Shown: piece by piece, positions 1 through 8,154 of the stretch
How positions within the stretch are numbered: position 1 is the first letter of the stretch
Layout: each line of letters starts with the position of its first letter
Assembly: GCA_029251265.1 (NCBI GenBank)
Contig: JAQXDR010000233.1
Span: 1 to 34,512 of the forward strand
Direction: 5' to 3'
DNA length: 34,512 nt
Origin: Pseudoprimorskyibacter sp.
GTDB taxonomy: Bacteria > Pseudomonadota > Alphaproteobacteria > Rhodobacterales > Rhodobacteraceae
Translations under genes and position numbers: made by a program
The notes under the pieces: generated by a model
The model's input: only the letters and a program-made list of their open reading frames with translations
Databases searched by the model: none
What the model was told of the DNA's origin: nothing

Positions 1-186
1 CCTACAAAACGCTAAAACACAGATGTGTTAATACAATTCATGCGTGCTTGTGCAGGACTGCGGAGAAAAACATACCTACTGACTGATCTTGGGGCTTCGC
101 GGTAAAACCATCTCGTCCAATCACAAATCTGACATTGCACATCGGGCGCGCTAAAGTGTTGGTGAAGGGGGGATGTCGGGGGGCCA
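1..186. other. Window edge, no gene recognised
   Basis: This stretch lies downstream of the LysR gene stop at the left edge. The only frames here are short and overlap the LysR gene on the wrong frame or strand, with no ribosome binding site or recognisable motif. I see no terminator hairpin with a T-run. Confidence 0.4.
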
Positions 187-1044
187 TCAGAAAAGCCCTT
201 GTATCCAGTGCGCGACGGCCTGCACCTCTGGTCTGTGCGCACTGTTACGGCGTATGATCAAAAAATGCGAGGGACGGACGGGCAAAGGTGGCAGGTCCAA
301 CGCACATAATTTTCCCGAAGCAAGCGCACTGGCGGCAAACCGCTCAAGAACAATGGTTGCGCCCGTGCCCGACGCGACGGTATTCAACGCGATCAACGAA
401 CTATCGACCGTGAGCCATGATGCGGGTGGTGGACGGTCGATACCCTCTTGTTTCAAAAGCGTTGGCCAATCGGATTCGGACCCTGTGATCTGAACCACTT
501 TGCCCTGCGCCAATTCTTCAAGGCTCGCAATATTCTTTGGATGACACACGACGCAGGCATGCTCGTGACCCAGATGATTGGATTCAATTCCCGGCCAGTC
601 TCCAAAGCCAAACGCGACATCAATATCACTTGTCCCGTCTTCGAAGCGATTGGCCCAAACAAAGGTCGAGAGATCCACGCGCAATTCAGGAAAGGTTTGT
701 AAGAGGTCGGGCAGCGCCGGGGCTAGAACCAAAGCGGCACAAGAGATTGATGCACGGACACGCACGATTTCTGCCGGTCGGTTTGCAAACAAACTGCGGG
801 TCGCATCCTCTATTTCGCTTAGGCCGCGTCTTAGTCTTTGTGCGTAGGCCTGTCCCAAATCGGTTAGAATAACGCCACGTGGCAGGCGTTCAAAAAGCTG
901 TGCGTCCAGATGATGTTCCAGCAAACGGACCTGTTGACTGATGGCAGCGGGTGTCAGTCCCAGTTCATGAGCGGCAGCGGTAAAACTTCCGTTGCGCGCG
1001 GCTGCGTCAAACGCGGTGATCCACGTGGGATGAGGTACAGGCAT
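187..1044 (-). CDS. LysR-family transcriptional regulator (GcvA-like)
   Basis: A 285-residue LysR-type regulator, close to the usual 290-310 for the family. The N-terminal winged helix-turn-helix covers about residues 1-60, with AFDAAARNGSFTAAAHELG followed by AAISQQVRLLEHHLDAQLF. The rest is the periplasmic-binding-protein-like effector domain with DLSTF and IDVAFGFGDWPG stretches. The AFDAAARNGSFTAAA opening is typical of GcvA-type members. I place the start at ATG 1044; a TTG at 1053 in the same frame is possible, and neither has a strong Shine-Dalgarno. It is divergent from the GMC oxidoreductase gene across about 93 bp, the usual arrangement for a LysR protein controlling the neighbouring operon. 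The effector is unknown; by position it is probably the substrate or an intermediate of the 1138-8154 block. Confidence 0.93.
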   Translation of the reverse strand: MPVPHPTWITAFDAAARNGSFTAAAHELGLTPAAISQQVRLLEHHLDAQLFERLPRGVILTDLGQAYAQRLRRGLSEIEDATRSLFANRPAEIVRVRASISCAALVLAPALPDLLQTFPELRVDLSTFVWANRFEDGTSDIDVAFGFGDWPGIESNHLGHEHACVVCHPKNIASLEELAQGKVVQITGSESDWPTLLKQEGIDRPPPASWLTVDSSLIALNTVASGTGATIVLERFAASALASGKLCALDLPPLPVRPSHFLIIRRNSAHRPEVQAVAHWIQGLF

Positions 1045-1137
1045 AAGCTTCAATCAAATTAGGGTCTCAAGCATAATAGCCATTGTTTGTATTGTGCGCC
1101 AGCCAGTGAGAGCTTGTGCCAAAAGGAGCACGAGCTG
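1045..1137. promoter_or_regulatory. Divergent LysR / GMC oxidoreductase promoter region
   Basis: This 93-bp gap separates two divergent genes and must carry both promoters. It contains ATTA at 1058-1061 and TAAT at 1074-1077, an inverted repeat with a 12-nt spacer. This resembles the loose dyads bound by LysR proteins (T-N11-A type). A GCATAAT/ATTGTGC near-repeat also starts at 1071. The assignment is inferred from position and symmetry only. Confidence 0.4.
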
Positions 1138-2700
1138 ATGGACCTGTGGGACTATATCATTGTGGGTGCGGGGTCGGCGGGTTGCGTGTTGGCAGACCGT
1201 TTGGGGGCACATCCGCGCTGGCGCATTCTTGTGATCGAAGCAGGCGGAAGCGATCAAAACCTTTGGATCAAGATGCCTTTGGGCTATGCGAAGCTCTACA
1301 CGGACGCACGGTTCAATTGGTGCTATACGGCCGCCGCAGATGCGGGGTTAAACGGCCGATCAGGCTACTGGCCGCGTGGCAAGGTATTGGGAGGTTCTGG
1401 ATCGATCAACGCCATGGCCTATGTGCGCGGCCTCCCCAAAGATCATGACGACTGGGCTTCAGAGGGTGCAAAGGGATGGTCATGGCGTGATGTGGCACCT
1501 GCCTATGACGCGATAGAAGCCTCGGGGCTGCGCATCACTGATCTGGCGGATCGAATCCATCCGTTTTCAAAACACTTTTTGAGCGCTTCACAGGAAATGG
1601 GATGGCGGGATGGTGTCGGTTTGGCCCCCATGCGAGCGACGCTTTGGAAAGGGCAAAGATGGTCGCCTGCGGACGCCTTTCTGAGGCCGGCGCTCAAGCG
1701 GGGCAACGTAAAGGTTATTACCGGCGGTCATGTCGAGGAACTCGAAATGACAGGACGGCGTGTCACGGGCGTAAAGTACCGTCACGGTGACCAGTCATAT
1801 ACGGCAAGTGCAAGCGCCGAGGTGATCTTGAGCGCTGGGGCCATTGGGTCGCCGCAGATTTTGATGTTGTCTGGCATTGGCAATCCAGCGGTCCTGCGGG
1901 GTTTAGGTATTTCCCCGCGCCATGATCTGCCCCATGTGGGTCAGGGATTACAGGACCACCTTGCCCTTACCCTCGGATTTACGGCGACCGAGCCTACGTT
2001 GAACGGAACACTTGGGCGCACTGTGCCACGCTGGTTGGCCGGCATACGCTATATCCTGGGACGAAAAGGCCCACTTAGTCTGCCCGTAAACCAGATCGCG
2101 GGATTTGTGGCCTCAGACAACACGCAGCCACTTCCAGATTTGCAACTCTATGCCAACCCGATGTCCTATGACGCCACCCGTGAAAAACGGCCTACCGTTT
2201 CATCGTATCCCGGTTTTTTGCTCTCTGCGCAACCGTGCCGCCCGACCAGTCGGGGCACAGTCAGCCTGCGCAGTTCCGACCCTCTGGATCCGCCTGTTAT
2301 ACAGCCCAATTCGCTGTCGACTGACACCGACTGCAATCAAGCAATTCGCGCGGGTCGTATGTTGCGCCATCTTGCACAAACCCCCACACTACGCGCCGTT
2401 ACGCGGACACCTGATTGGCCAAGTTTACCTGTGATGTCTGATCAAGAGCTTTTGGATCTTTTCCGATCCGAGGCTGCGTCCAACTATCATGCCTGTGCCA
2501 CATGTCGCATGGGACCTTCCGCTCTGGATAGCGTCATAGATTCGCGGTTGCGTGTGCATGGTTTAAGTGGGCTGCGCGTTGTGGATGCTGCGTCGTTTCC
2601 CTCGGTCACGTCGGGCAATACGCAGGCGCCCGTTATGATGTTGGCACATCGCGCGGCCGAGACTATCGTGGCAGACGCTACAAAAAGGGGTTTGACATGA
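1138..2700 (+). CDS. GMC-family FAD-dependent oxidoreductase (choline/alcohol dehydrogenase-like)
   Basis: A 520-residue glucose-methanol-choline oxidoreductase, which oxidises a primary or secondary alcohol using non-covalent FAD. The Rossmann motif GAGSAG is at residues 10-15, followed by the acidic end of strand 2 (VIEAGG). The first GMC signature is GKVLGGSGSINAMAYVRG and the second is SAGAIGSPQILMLSGIG. The C-terminal domain has the catalytic pair H451 (NYHACATCRMG) and N494 (SGNTQAP). I start at ATG 1138 because AAGGAG lies about 10 nt upstream; an in-frame ATG at 1087 lacks this and would add 17 unlikely residues. The stop overlaps the next gene by 4 bp (ATGA), so the two are translationally coupled. 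It resembles BetA-type dehydrogenases, but no betaine genes adjoin it, so the substrate is better left open. Confidence 0.94.
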   Translation: MDLWDYIIVGAGSAGCVLADRLGAHPRWRILVIEAGGSDQNLWIKMPLGYAKLYTDARFNWCYTAAADAGLNGRSGYWPRGKVLGGSGSINAMAYVRGLPKDHDDWASEGAKGWSWRDVAPAYDAIEASGLRITDLADRIHPFSKHFLSASQEMGWRDGVGLAPMRATLWKGQRWSPADAFLRPALKRGNVKVITGGHVEELEMTGRRVTGVKYRHGDQSYTASASAEVILSAGAIGSPQILMLSGIGNPAVLRGLGISPRHDLPHVGQGLQDHLALTLGFTATEPTLNGTLGRTVPRWLAGIRYILGRKGPLSLPVNQIAGFVASDNTQPLPDLQLYANPMSYDATREKRPTVSSYPGFLLSAQPCRPTSRGTVSLRSSDPLDPPVIQPNSLSTDTDCNQAIRAGRMLRHLAQTPTLRAVTRTPDWPSLPVMSDQELLDLFRSEAASNYHACATCRMGPSALDSVIDSRLRVHGLSGLRVVDAASFPSVTSGNTQAPVMMLAHRAAETIVADATKRGLT

Positions 2701-3905
2701 AACTGGCTGACATTGAAACCTTTGTTGTTGCCAATCCGCCCCCGCGCCACGGAGGACGGTATTTCATCTTTTTACGTCTGACGACGGCTTGCGGTATCAC
2801 GGGTGTGGGCGAGATCTATAACGCAACATTTTCGCCTGAGCTTTGTGCGTCTATGGCCGTCGATGTTTTCGGGCGGATTTTTGAGGGCAGTGAACCCCAC
2901 CAGATCGAGACCCTGTGGCGTCGCACGTATGGGGCTGGATATACACAACGACCGGATGTGACAGTCATGGGGGTTCTCAGCGGTCTTGAGATGGCGTGCT
3001 GGGATATCATCGGCAAAGCTGCTGGACAGCCAGTCTATAATTTGTTGGGTGGTTTGGTTCATCGTAGGCTTCGCAGCTACACGTATCTTTACCCATCACA
3101 TGGGGACGTGTATCCAGATCCTGACGCCCCCAATGTTTATAATGATGCAGATCTCGCGGCAGAAGCGGCGATCTTGGCTGTTCAAGAGGGATTTACAGCT
3201 GTCAAATTTGACCCGGCCGGCCCATATACCATCTATGACGGTCGCCAACCTCGGATGGAGGATTTAACGCGGTCCGAAGCATTTTGCCGCGCCATTCGAT
3301 CGGCAGTTGGAGACAAGGCGGATCTGCTATTTGGGACGCATGGTCAGTTTACCGTGTCAGGCGCAAAACGATTGGCCCGCCGGATTGAACCTTATGATCC
3401 ACTTTGGTTCGAAGAGCCGGTTCCGCCGGAAAATCCTGCAGATATGGCAGAGGTCGCGCGGGCGACCACAATTCCCATTTCCACCGGAGAGCGTTTATGC
3501 ACCAAACACGAGTTTGCCCGCGTTCTTGAAGCCGGAGCCGCATCAATCCTGCAAATGGATCTGGGCCGCGTCGGAGGTATTCTGGAAGCACGCAAGATCG
3601 CTGGTATGGCCGAAACACGCTCCGTCCAGATCGCGCCACATCTTTATTGCGGACCGGTTGTGGCAGCGGCGAATATTCAGGTCGCAGCCGCCAGCCCCAA
3701 TTTTCTGATTCTTGAAAGCATTGGCCAGTTCGATGGACCCTATGCAAAGTTCCTCAAGCGGTCGTTTGACTGGCAAGATGGTTATGTCCTGCCGTCGTCG
3801 GAACCGGGATTGGGTATTGAACTGGAGGATGCATTTATTGCAGCCAACCCCTGGACAGGGACCGACCTGCATTTGATGCCCGAAGAAAAGACAGTCTGGG
3901 CCTAG
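2697..3905 (+). CDS. Enolase-superfamily (mandelate racemase/muconate lactonizing) protein
   Basis: A 402-residue protein with the two-domain MR/MLE layout: an N-terminal capping domain (about 1-125) and a TIM-like barrel. Members abstract a proton alpha to a carboxylate and act as sugar-acid dehydratases, racemases or cycloisomerases. Barrel landmarks are K170/D172 (VKFDP), strand-3 GTHG at 213-216, strand-4 WFEEP with E239, strand-5 STGERL with E265, and strand-7 APHLYCGP with H315. The strand-3 metal ligand is normally Asp or Glu (the D of DFHGR in galactonate dehydratase); here that place appears to be G213. The gene overlaps the GMC gene by 4 bp, so an alcohol or sugar product of the oxidoreductase may feed this enzyme. 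The exact reaction cannot be assigned. Its stop overlaps that of the convergent gene. Confidence 0.9.
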   Translation: MKLADIETFVVANPPPRHGGRYFIFLRLTTACGITGVGEIYNATFSPELCASMAVDVFGRIFEGSEPHQIETLWRRTYGAGYTQRPDVTVMGVLSGLEMACWDIIGKAAGQPVYNLLGGLVHRRLRSYTYLYPSHGDVYPDPDAPNVYNDADLAAEAAILAVQEGFTAVKFDPAGPYTIYDGRQPRMEDLTRSEAFCRAIRSAVGDKADLLFGTHGQFTVSGAKRLARRIEPYDPLWFEEPVPPENPADMAEVARATTIPISTGERLCTKHEFARVLEAGAASILQMDLGRVGGILEARKIAGMAETRSVQIAPHLYCGPVVAAANIQVAAASPNFLILESIGQFDGPYAKFLKRSFDWQDGYVLPSSEPGLGIELEDAFIAANPWTGTDLHLMPEEKTVWA

Positions 3906-4903
3906 GCCATCAGACCTTCGATCCGGCTAAGGGTGGCCTCGGCCACATCGACGCCTGAAACGGCCGCAGAACGCGCCTTGCTGGATCTGCTCTGGCCAGG
4001 CAAACGGGCGCCGTCCTGTTCGGCCACGCTTGCCATTAGATCTGCGATCCGCGTGTCAAACGCCCCTCCGGATGCCGTGGCGGTATCAATTGCCATAAAA
4101 AATTGCCCGGTGGCGGGTGGGCCGCCAACCGGGCCTGAAAACGGTGAGGCATCCTTGCCAAGCGTTGCGCCCGACAAGGCAGCGGCAAGGATCTCTACGA
4201 TCAAGGCAAGACCCACGCCTTTATATCCACCAGCCGGTGCCATGGTGCCGCCTTTCAGGGCGGTGTTAGGATCTTCAGTCGGGTGGCCATCTGCGTCCAA
4301 CGCCCAGCCCAAGGGGATCGGTTTACCTTCGCGTGCGTGTTTCATGACTTCCGATTTGGCAATCGTACTGGCGGATTGATCAATCATAAAGGCAAGCCCG
4401 TCTGGTCCCGGGACGGCCATTGAAATTGGATTTGTCCCGACGATTGGTCTGGTGCCACCTGATGGGGCGATTGATGCTGGGGCGTTTGTTGCGCCGATTG
4501 CCAAAAGCCCTGCCTCTGCCAGTCGGGTGGTATGATATCCAAGCACGCCACAATTGTAGCTGCGATGTAATACCATACCCGCGATACCTTGTGATCTGGC
4601 CATCGCCACCAGAGCATCAAATCCTGCCTCGATCGCAGCATGGGCAAAGCCATGTGCTGCGTCTATGCGAATCAGAGCTGGTCCCGCCTGAGAAACGGTC
4701 GGCATGGCGTCACCAATGACTTTGCCACATCGCAAATGCTCGCCATAAATCGGGATATAGGCAAGGCCATGGCTTGCCACGCCAACGGCTTCGGTTGCAG
4801 CTGTGGCGATTGCCAAGGGGCGCGCCTGTAGATCGGATGCCCCACAGGCACACAATGCGCGATAGGCAAGATCTTCGATTTGTGAAAGCGAAAGCGTCGG
4901 CAT
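3902..4903 (-). CDS. Ldh2-family (malate/L-lactate dehydrogenase-type) NAD(P)H oxidoreductase
   Basis: A 333-residue member of the Ldh2/YlbC/ComC superfamily, which reduces 2-keto acids or cyclic imines such as piperideine-2-carboxylate with NAD(P)H. Visible family motifs are SHGLAYIPIY near residue 48, NCGVLGYHT (in place of the usual HFG-AGYY), IVGTNPISMAVPG, and the C-terminal GGYKGVGLALIVEILAAALSG. I start at ATG 4903, preceded by AAAGGA about 10 nt upstream; the longer in-frame start at 4969 would intrude into the upstream gene and add 22 residues without domain character. It is the last gene of a four-gene minus-strand operon, 22 bp after the DUF3726 gene. Substrate candidates include 2-keto acids, ureidoglycolate, sulfolactate or cyclic imino acids; the sequence does not decide. 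Confidence 0.9.
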   Translation of the reverse strand: MPTLSLSQIEDLAYRALCACGASDLQARPLAIATAATEAVGVASHGLAYIPIYGEHLRCGKVIGDAMPTVSQAGPALIRIDAAHGFAHAAIEAGFDALVAMARSQGIAGMVLHRSYNCGVLGYHTTRLAEAGLLAIGATNAPASIAPSGGTRPIVGTNPISMAVPGPDGLAFMIDQSASTIAKSEVMKHAREGKPIPLGWALDADGHPTEDPNTALKGGTMAPAGGYKGVGLALIVEILAAALSGATLGKDASPFSGPVGGPPATGQFFMAIDTATASGGAFDTRIADLMASVAEQDGARLPGQSRSSKARSAAVSGVDVAEATLSRIEGLMA

Positions 4904-4925
4904 CTGTTGAATGTCCTTTGAGGGT

Positions 4926-5507
4926 CTAGTCGTTGTCTGTTGCGACACCTGCGCCTGCGCCCGAAGCACGTGATGCGTCGGTGGCAGGCGCGTAGGTTAG
5001 CGCGGCAAGGCGTTCGAGCCCTGCCCAATCCTCAGGATCTGGGGTGGCACGGGAGCAAAACGGGCGCGGCTTTCCCATCGTGGCATCCAGATTTAGAAGT
5101 ATATTCGAAGGCTCACTGCTGGGCTGTTCCATAGGGCCTGACACGCTGTGGCCGTCTGTGCACCATGTGCTGCCGTGAAATTCCACACCAACTGGCTGCC
5201 CATGGCGCAAACGGGCAAGCTGCGCGGCAAACCCGATAAACATGATGGGCGCCCGCACGGGTGTTTCAGTTCGTGTGATCGCGGCCAGCTGTCGTGCATG
5301 GTCGACACACCATGCACCGGTCAAAATTGGGGACACGGTGCCCGGCACGTCACCAAGTGCTGCATGTGCAGATCCACAGCCATCCAACCCCTGACGTTCC
5401 AGCCAGCGCGCAGCGCGGCCTGCGTCTGCGGCAAAATTCCAATCCAATCCAGAGCCTCGGGCAGCTTTGGTCACCATGGCCTGAACTTCATTCAAGGCAA
5501 AGTTCAT
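4926..5507 (-). CDS. DUF3726-type protein, function unknown
   Basis: A 193-residue protein opening with a helix of the type NEVQAMVTKAARGSGLDWNFA, then AGRAARWLERQGLDG, which I recognise as the DUF3726 pattern found in Rhodobacteraceae beside Ldh2-family dehydrogenases. No catalytic motif, signal peptide or membrane segment is visible. Several cysteines and tryptophans (GAWCVDH, HGSTWCTDGHS) sit in the middle; the C-terminus is Ala/Asp-rich and probably disordered. I start at ATG 5507 because it forms an ATGA overlap with the stop of the upstream 557-residue gene; an in-frame ATG 24 nt upstream would give a longer overlap. The strict coupling suggests it works with that protein, perhaps as a subunit or chaperone. 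The function is not known. Confidence 0.8.
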   Translation of the reverse strand: MNFALNEVQAMVTKAARGSGLDWNFAADAGRAARWLERQGLDGCGSAHAALGDVPGTVSPILTGAWCVDHARQLAAITRTETPVRAPIMFIGFAAQLARLRHGQPVGVEFHGSTWCTDGHSVSGPMEQPSSEPSNILLNLDATMGKPRPFCSRATPDPEDWAGLERLAALTYAPATDASRASGAGAGVATDND

Positions 5508-7177
5508 AAATCTGCCCTGCCATAGATCCAACGATCTGATCCATCTACGCTCAGGTCCTCAGGGTAGGGTGCGCCTGCAAACATCGATATTCGAAGCCAC
5601 CGATCTGAACGTGGATCAAACCTTGTGGCCCCAAAAAACGACAGCTTTGCACGCAGCATGTCTATTGGACGCATATGGGCAGATATCGTGTTGTCTTGGA
5701 TTTCGCTGTAGGGCGATTGTCCTGTCAGTTGCGCCCGCTGGAGGGTGCCACGCAATTTGGGATGGTCTGCAAGGACGGCGTACAACGGCTGTTCTGGTGG
5801 GCAATTTGCAAGGATACCAAGCGCATATGCGGCATCTCGGGCGGGTGAAAGAGGTTGCTCATACGGTTCGATAGGTTCGTCAAACCTTTCACCCAATCGG
5901 GGTTCAAGCTTTTCAGCTGAAACGTACCAGAGCCTTGCGATCGCGCTTTTGTCATTCCAGTCGATGTCTTTGGTCCAACCGAACGAACGTTGTAATAACG
6001 CCATCGCCGCCGCCACAGGCATGCCTGCTTCAAAGACAAAGTCATGGCTCGCTGTGTCCGACATTGTTTCTGTAAGGGGGTCTACCAAATCGGGAAACGG
6101 TTCAAGGATCAAGGACGCCAGCAATTCCTGTGCTTCGGCGTCAAGATGTTCGGTTGCGTCCCGCATCAGAGCGTCCCACGGCATCGGACGCGTCCATGCG
6201 CCCTGATCCACCCAGTCTGTCAAAATTGCGAGATCAGACCGAAGGGTCGCAATGCGTGATGTTTGCTCGGTATCTGATGTGTGCCAATGCTCGGCCTCTG
6301 TTCTGGCGGCGGCGAGGCATTTGCGCAGGCAGTCTATCTGGTCCTGCGTCGCAGCGGGTTGCGAGCGGACACGGGCTATGGCTTCCTCTCGTGCTGCAAT
6401 CCAGTTGTTAAAGAGCACAGGATGGTTCACGACAAAAGGCGCCATGCCGAGCCCGGTGGAATTGCCTATTCCGAGCGTTTTGGCAATCTTTGGGTCCAGC
6501 TTGACCGCCTTTGGTCCTCCAACTGACTGCGCCATATGATTTACCAGATCTCGCACAAAACAACGTATCAGATAGACGGTCAACATCTCTGCCTGAAAAG
6601 GTGCGGCCATTTCCGGACGGTCTGCAATCAGTTCGCGGTCGGCAGATCCAAACTTGCCCGAGCCATAGACCGCCGTTGTGCGCATCAAATATCCGACGTC
6701 AGTCAGCTGCTTTGCACTGGGTTGCACGCCTGCGGCAAGCTTTTCAATGACGGTGTCCCAAAGCCGTGCCGACCTGTTTGCGCGTGACAACGTCAGCTCG
6801 GATTGAGTAATGCGGCCTGCCTCTTGCAAAGGAACATTTGCCTGTAACCGGTCCAATGTGGCCTCATTGGGGATACCATCGCAGAGCGTGAACGTGGCAT
6901 CCCATGCGTCGGCAATCACTCGGTCAGATCTTTGGTCCGCTGGCAGATCATGAGCAAAACACGCAAGCGCATAGGATCGCTCCGGACCCTGAGCTACATA
7001 AACCGCCCGCCCCACACCACGATCGTCGATATCAAAGCGAGCCCGCCAGATGCGCCAGCCTTCGCGTGCCATGCGCCGCGTTAGCTGCCTCATAAAGCTG
7101 AGCCTGCACTGGTGCATGGCACCAAGACGGTCCAGACGCATGACGACAGACGGAGAGCGACGTGGGATTTGTGTCAT
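5504..7177 (-). CDS. Unrecognised 557-residue conserved-looking protein
   Basis: I do not recognise this family. The protein appears soluble, with no signal peptide or membrane span. It opens with a basic segment (MRLDRLGAMHQCRLSFMRQLTRRMAREG), then a beta-like stretch (WRIWRARFDIDDRG, AVYVAQG) and ALACFAHDLP. A central helical region contains TAVYGSGKFGSADR, FVRDLVNHMAQSVGG and the glycine-rich GIGNSTGLGMAPFVVNHPVLF at about residues 236-256, the likeliest active or ligand site. A C-terminal part includes FGWTKDIDWNDKSAIARLWY and an Arg/Asp/Trp-rich end. The start ATG 7177 forms an ATGA overlap with the M19-like gene upstream, and its stop forms another with the DUF3726 gene. The long, clean frame and double coupling make it a real gene. 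A role in the same pathway is inference. Confidence 0.85.
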   Translation of the reverse strand: MTQIPRRSPSVVMRLDRLGAMHQCRLSFMRQLTRRMAREGWRIWRARFDIDDRGVGRAVYVAQGPERSYALACFAHDLPADQRSDRVIADAWDATFTLCDGIPNEATLDRLQANVPLQEAGRITQSELTLSRANRSARLWDTVIEKLAAGVQPSAKQLTDVGYLMRTTAVYGSGKFGSADRELIADRPEMAAPFQAEMLTVYLIRCFVRDLVNHMAQSVGGPKAVKLDPKIAKTLGIGNSTGLGMAPFVVNHPVLFNNWIAAREEAIARVRSQPAATQDQIDCLRKCLAAARTEAEHWHTSDTEQTSRIATLRSDLAILTDWVDQGAWTRPMPWDALMRDATEHLDAEAQELLASLILEPFPDLVDPLTETMSDTASHDFVFEAGMPVAAAMALLQRSFGWTKDIDWNDKSAIARLWYVSAEKLEPRLGERFDEPIEPYEQPLSPARDAAYALGILANCPPEQPLYAVLADHPKLRGTLQRAQLTGQSPYSEIQDNTISAHMRPIDMLRAKLSFFGATRFDPRSDRWLRISMFAGAPYPEDLSVDGSDRWIYGRADL

Positions 7178-8154
7178 AAGTCTGCCTTGGCCAGGAATTC
7201 GGTTTCAAAAAAACGATACCAATTCCCCCCCATGATACCATCAATTTCACCAGTGGACATACCGGTTGTGGATAAACCTTCACGCAAAGCAGCAAAGTCG
7301 CGGTTATCCTTAAACCAGTCAGGCATTGCAGGAAAGCCCGGAGCGCTGGCAGAGCCTTCTCCATAGTCGATTTTTTTGGTCCAACGCCCTACACGCATCC
7401 ATTCAACCACGCTGTCTGGCTGATCCTGACACAAGTCGCTGCCAATCCCCAGATTTTCAGGTCCATAAAGATCTGCGGTTCTTGCAATCATTTCACAAAA
7501 GTCAGAACGCGAGCAGTCAGATTTTCCCTTCAGATGGTGCGGATACAGCGAAAAGCCAAGCATTCCTCCACGGTCTGTCACTGCCCGAAGTACGGCATCA
7601 CGCTTGTTTCGGCGGGCAGGGACCCAGTCATATGGATTGGCATGTGTAATTGCGATGGGACGATTGCTGACTTCGGCAGCTTCAATCGTTGAACGATCGG
7701 CTGAATGGCTCATGTCTACGACCAGCCCAACGCGGTTCATCTCGGCGATAACTTCGCGGCCCATGCGCGTCAGGCCCGGATCCTCATCTTCATAGCAGCC
7801 CGTCGCCAATAAAGATTGGTTGTTGTAGGTTAATTGCATGAACCGCAGACCAAGGTCATGCAGAACTTCAACCAGTCCAATATCATCTTCGATTGGGCTA
7901 GGGTTTTGGGCACCAAAAAAGATCGCTGTGCGCCCCGTGTCACGGGCTTTTTTAATGTCGCTTGCCCAGCGGCCTTTCATGATCAAATCGGGATATAGCT
8001 CGAAATATCGGTTCCATCGTTCGATCTGCAAAACGGTCTCGCGAAAGGTTTCGTGATATGCGATTGTAACATGAATGGCATCCAAGCCACCCTTGCGCAT
8101 TTGGCGAAAAATTTTTTCGGACCAGTTCGCGTACTGGAGCCCATCTATATTCAT
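7174..8154 (-). CDS. M19 (membrane/renal dipeptidase-like) protein with altered metal site
   Basis: A 326-residue amidohydrolase-fold protein of the M19 dipeptidase family, which normally uses two zinc ions to cleave dipeptides. Retained landmarks are H150 (VVDMSH), H171 (AITHANPYD), ARRNKRDAVLR at 180-190 and D240 (NLGIGSD). Unusually, the N-terminal DGHxD metal motif is replaced by DGLQY (residues 4-8), and the bridging Glu of the usual GxEGG motif appears as Q83 in FFGAQNPSP. I start at ATG 8154, with GCAGGGG upstream; the in-frame ATG at 8244 would add 30 residues absent from the family. It heads the operon and has an ATGA overlap with the 557-residue gene. It may act on a non-peptide substrate, use one metal, or be a pseudoenzyme. 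Confidence 0.88.
   Translation of the reverse strand: MNIDGLQYANWSEKIFRQMRKGGLDAIHVTIAYHETFRETVLQIERWNRYFELYPDLIMKGRWASDIKKARDTGRTAIFFGAQNPSPIEDDIGLVEVLHDLGLRFMQLTYNNQSLLATGCYEDEDPGLTRMGREVIAEMNRVGLVVDMSHSADRSTIEAAEVSNRPIAITHANPYDWVPARRNKRDAVLRAVTDRGGMLGFSLYPHHLKGKSDCSRSDFCEMIARTADLYGPENLGIGSDLCQDQPDSVVEWMRVGRWTKKIDYGEGSASAPGFPAMPDWFKDNRDFAALREGLSTTGMSTGEIDGIMGGNWYRFFETEFLAKADL

Noticed and set aside
1138-2700. Assignment of the GMC oxidoreductase as choline dehydrogenase (betA)
   Set aside because: The motifs are shared by the whole GMC family, and no betaine aldehyde dehydrogenase or BetI regulator adjoins; the betaine-type SBP is 9 kb away in another unit.
3933-4379. 148-codon open frame on the + strand
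   Set aside because: Antisense shadow of the Ldh2-family gene with clear motifs on the other strand.
5745-6206. 153-codon open frame on the + strand
   Set aside because: Antisense to the 557-residue gene, which has better coupling and composition.
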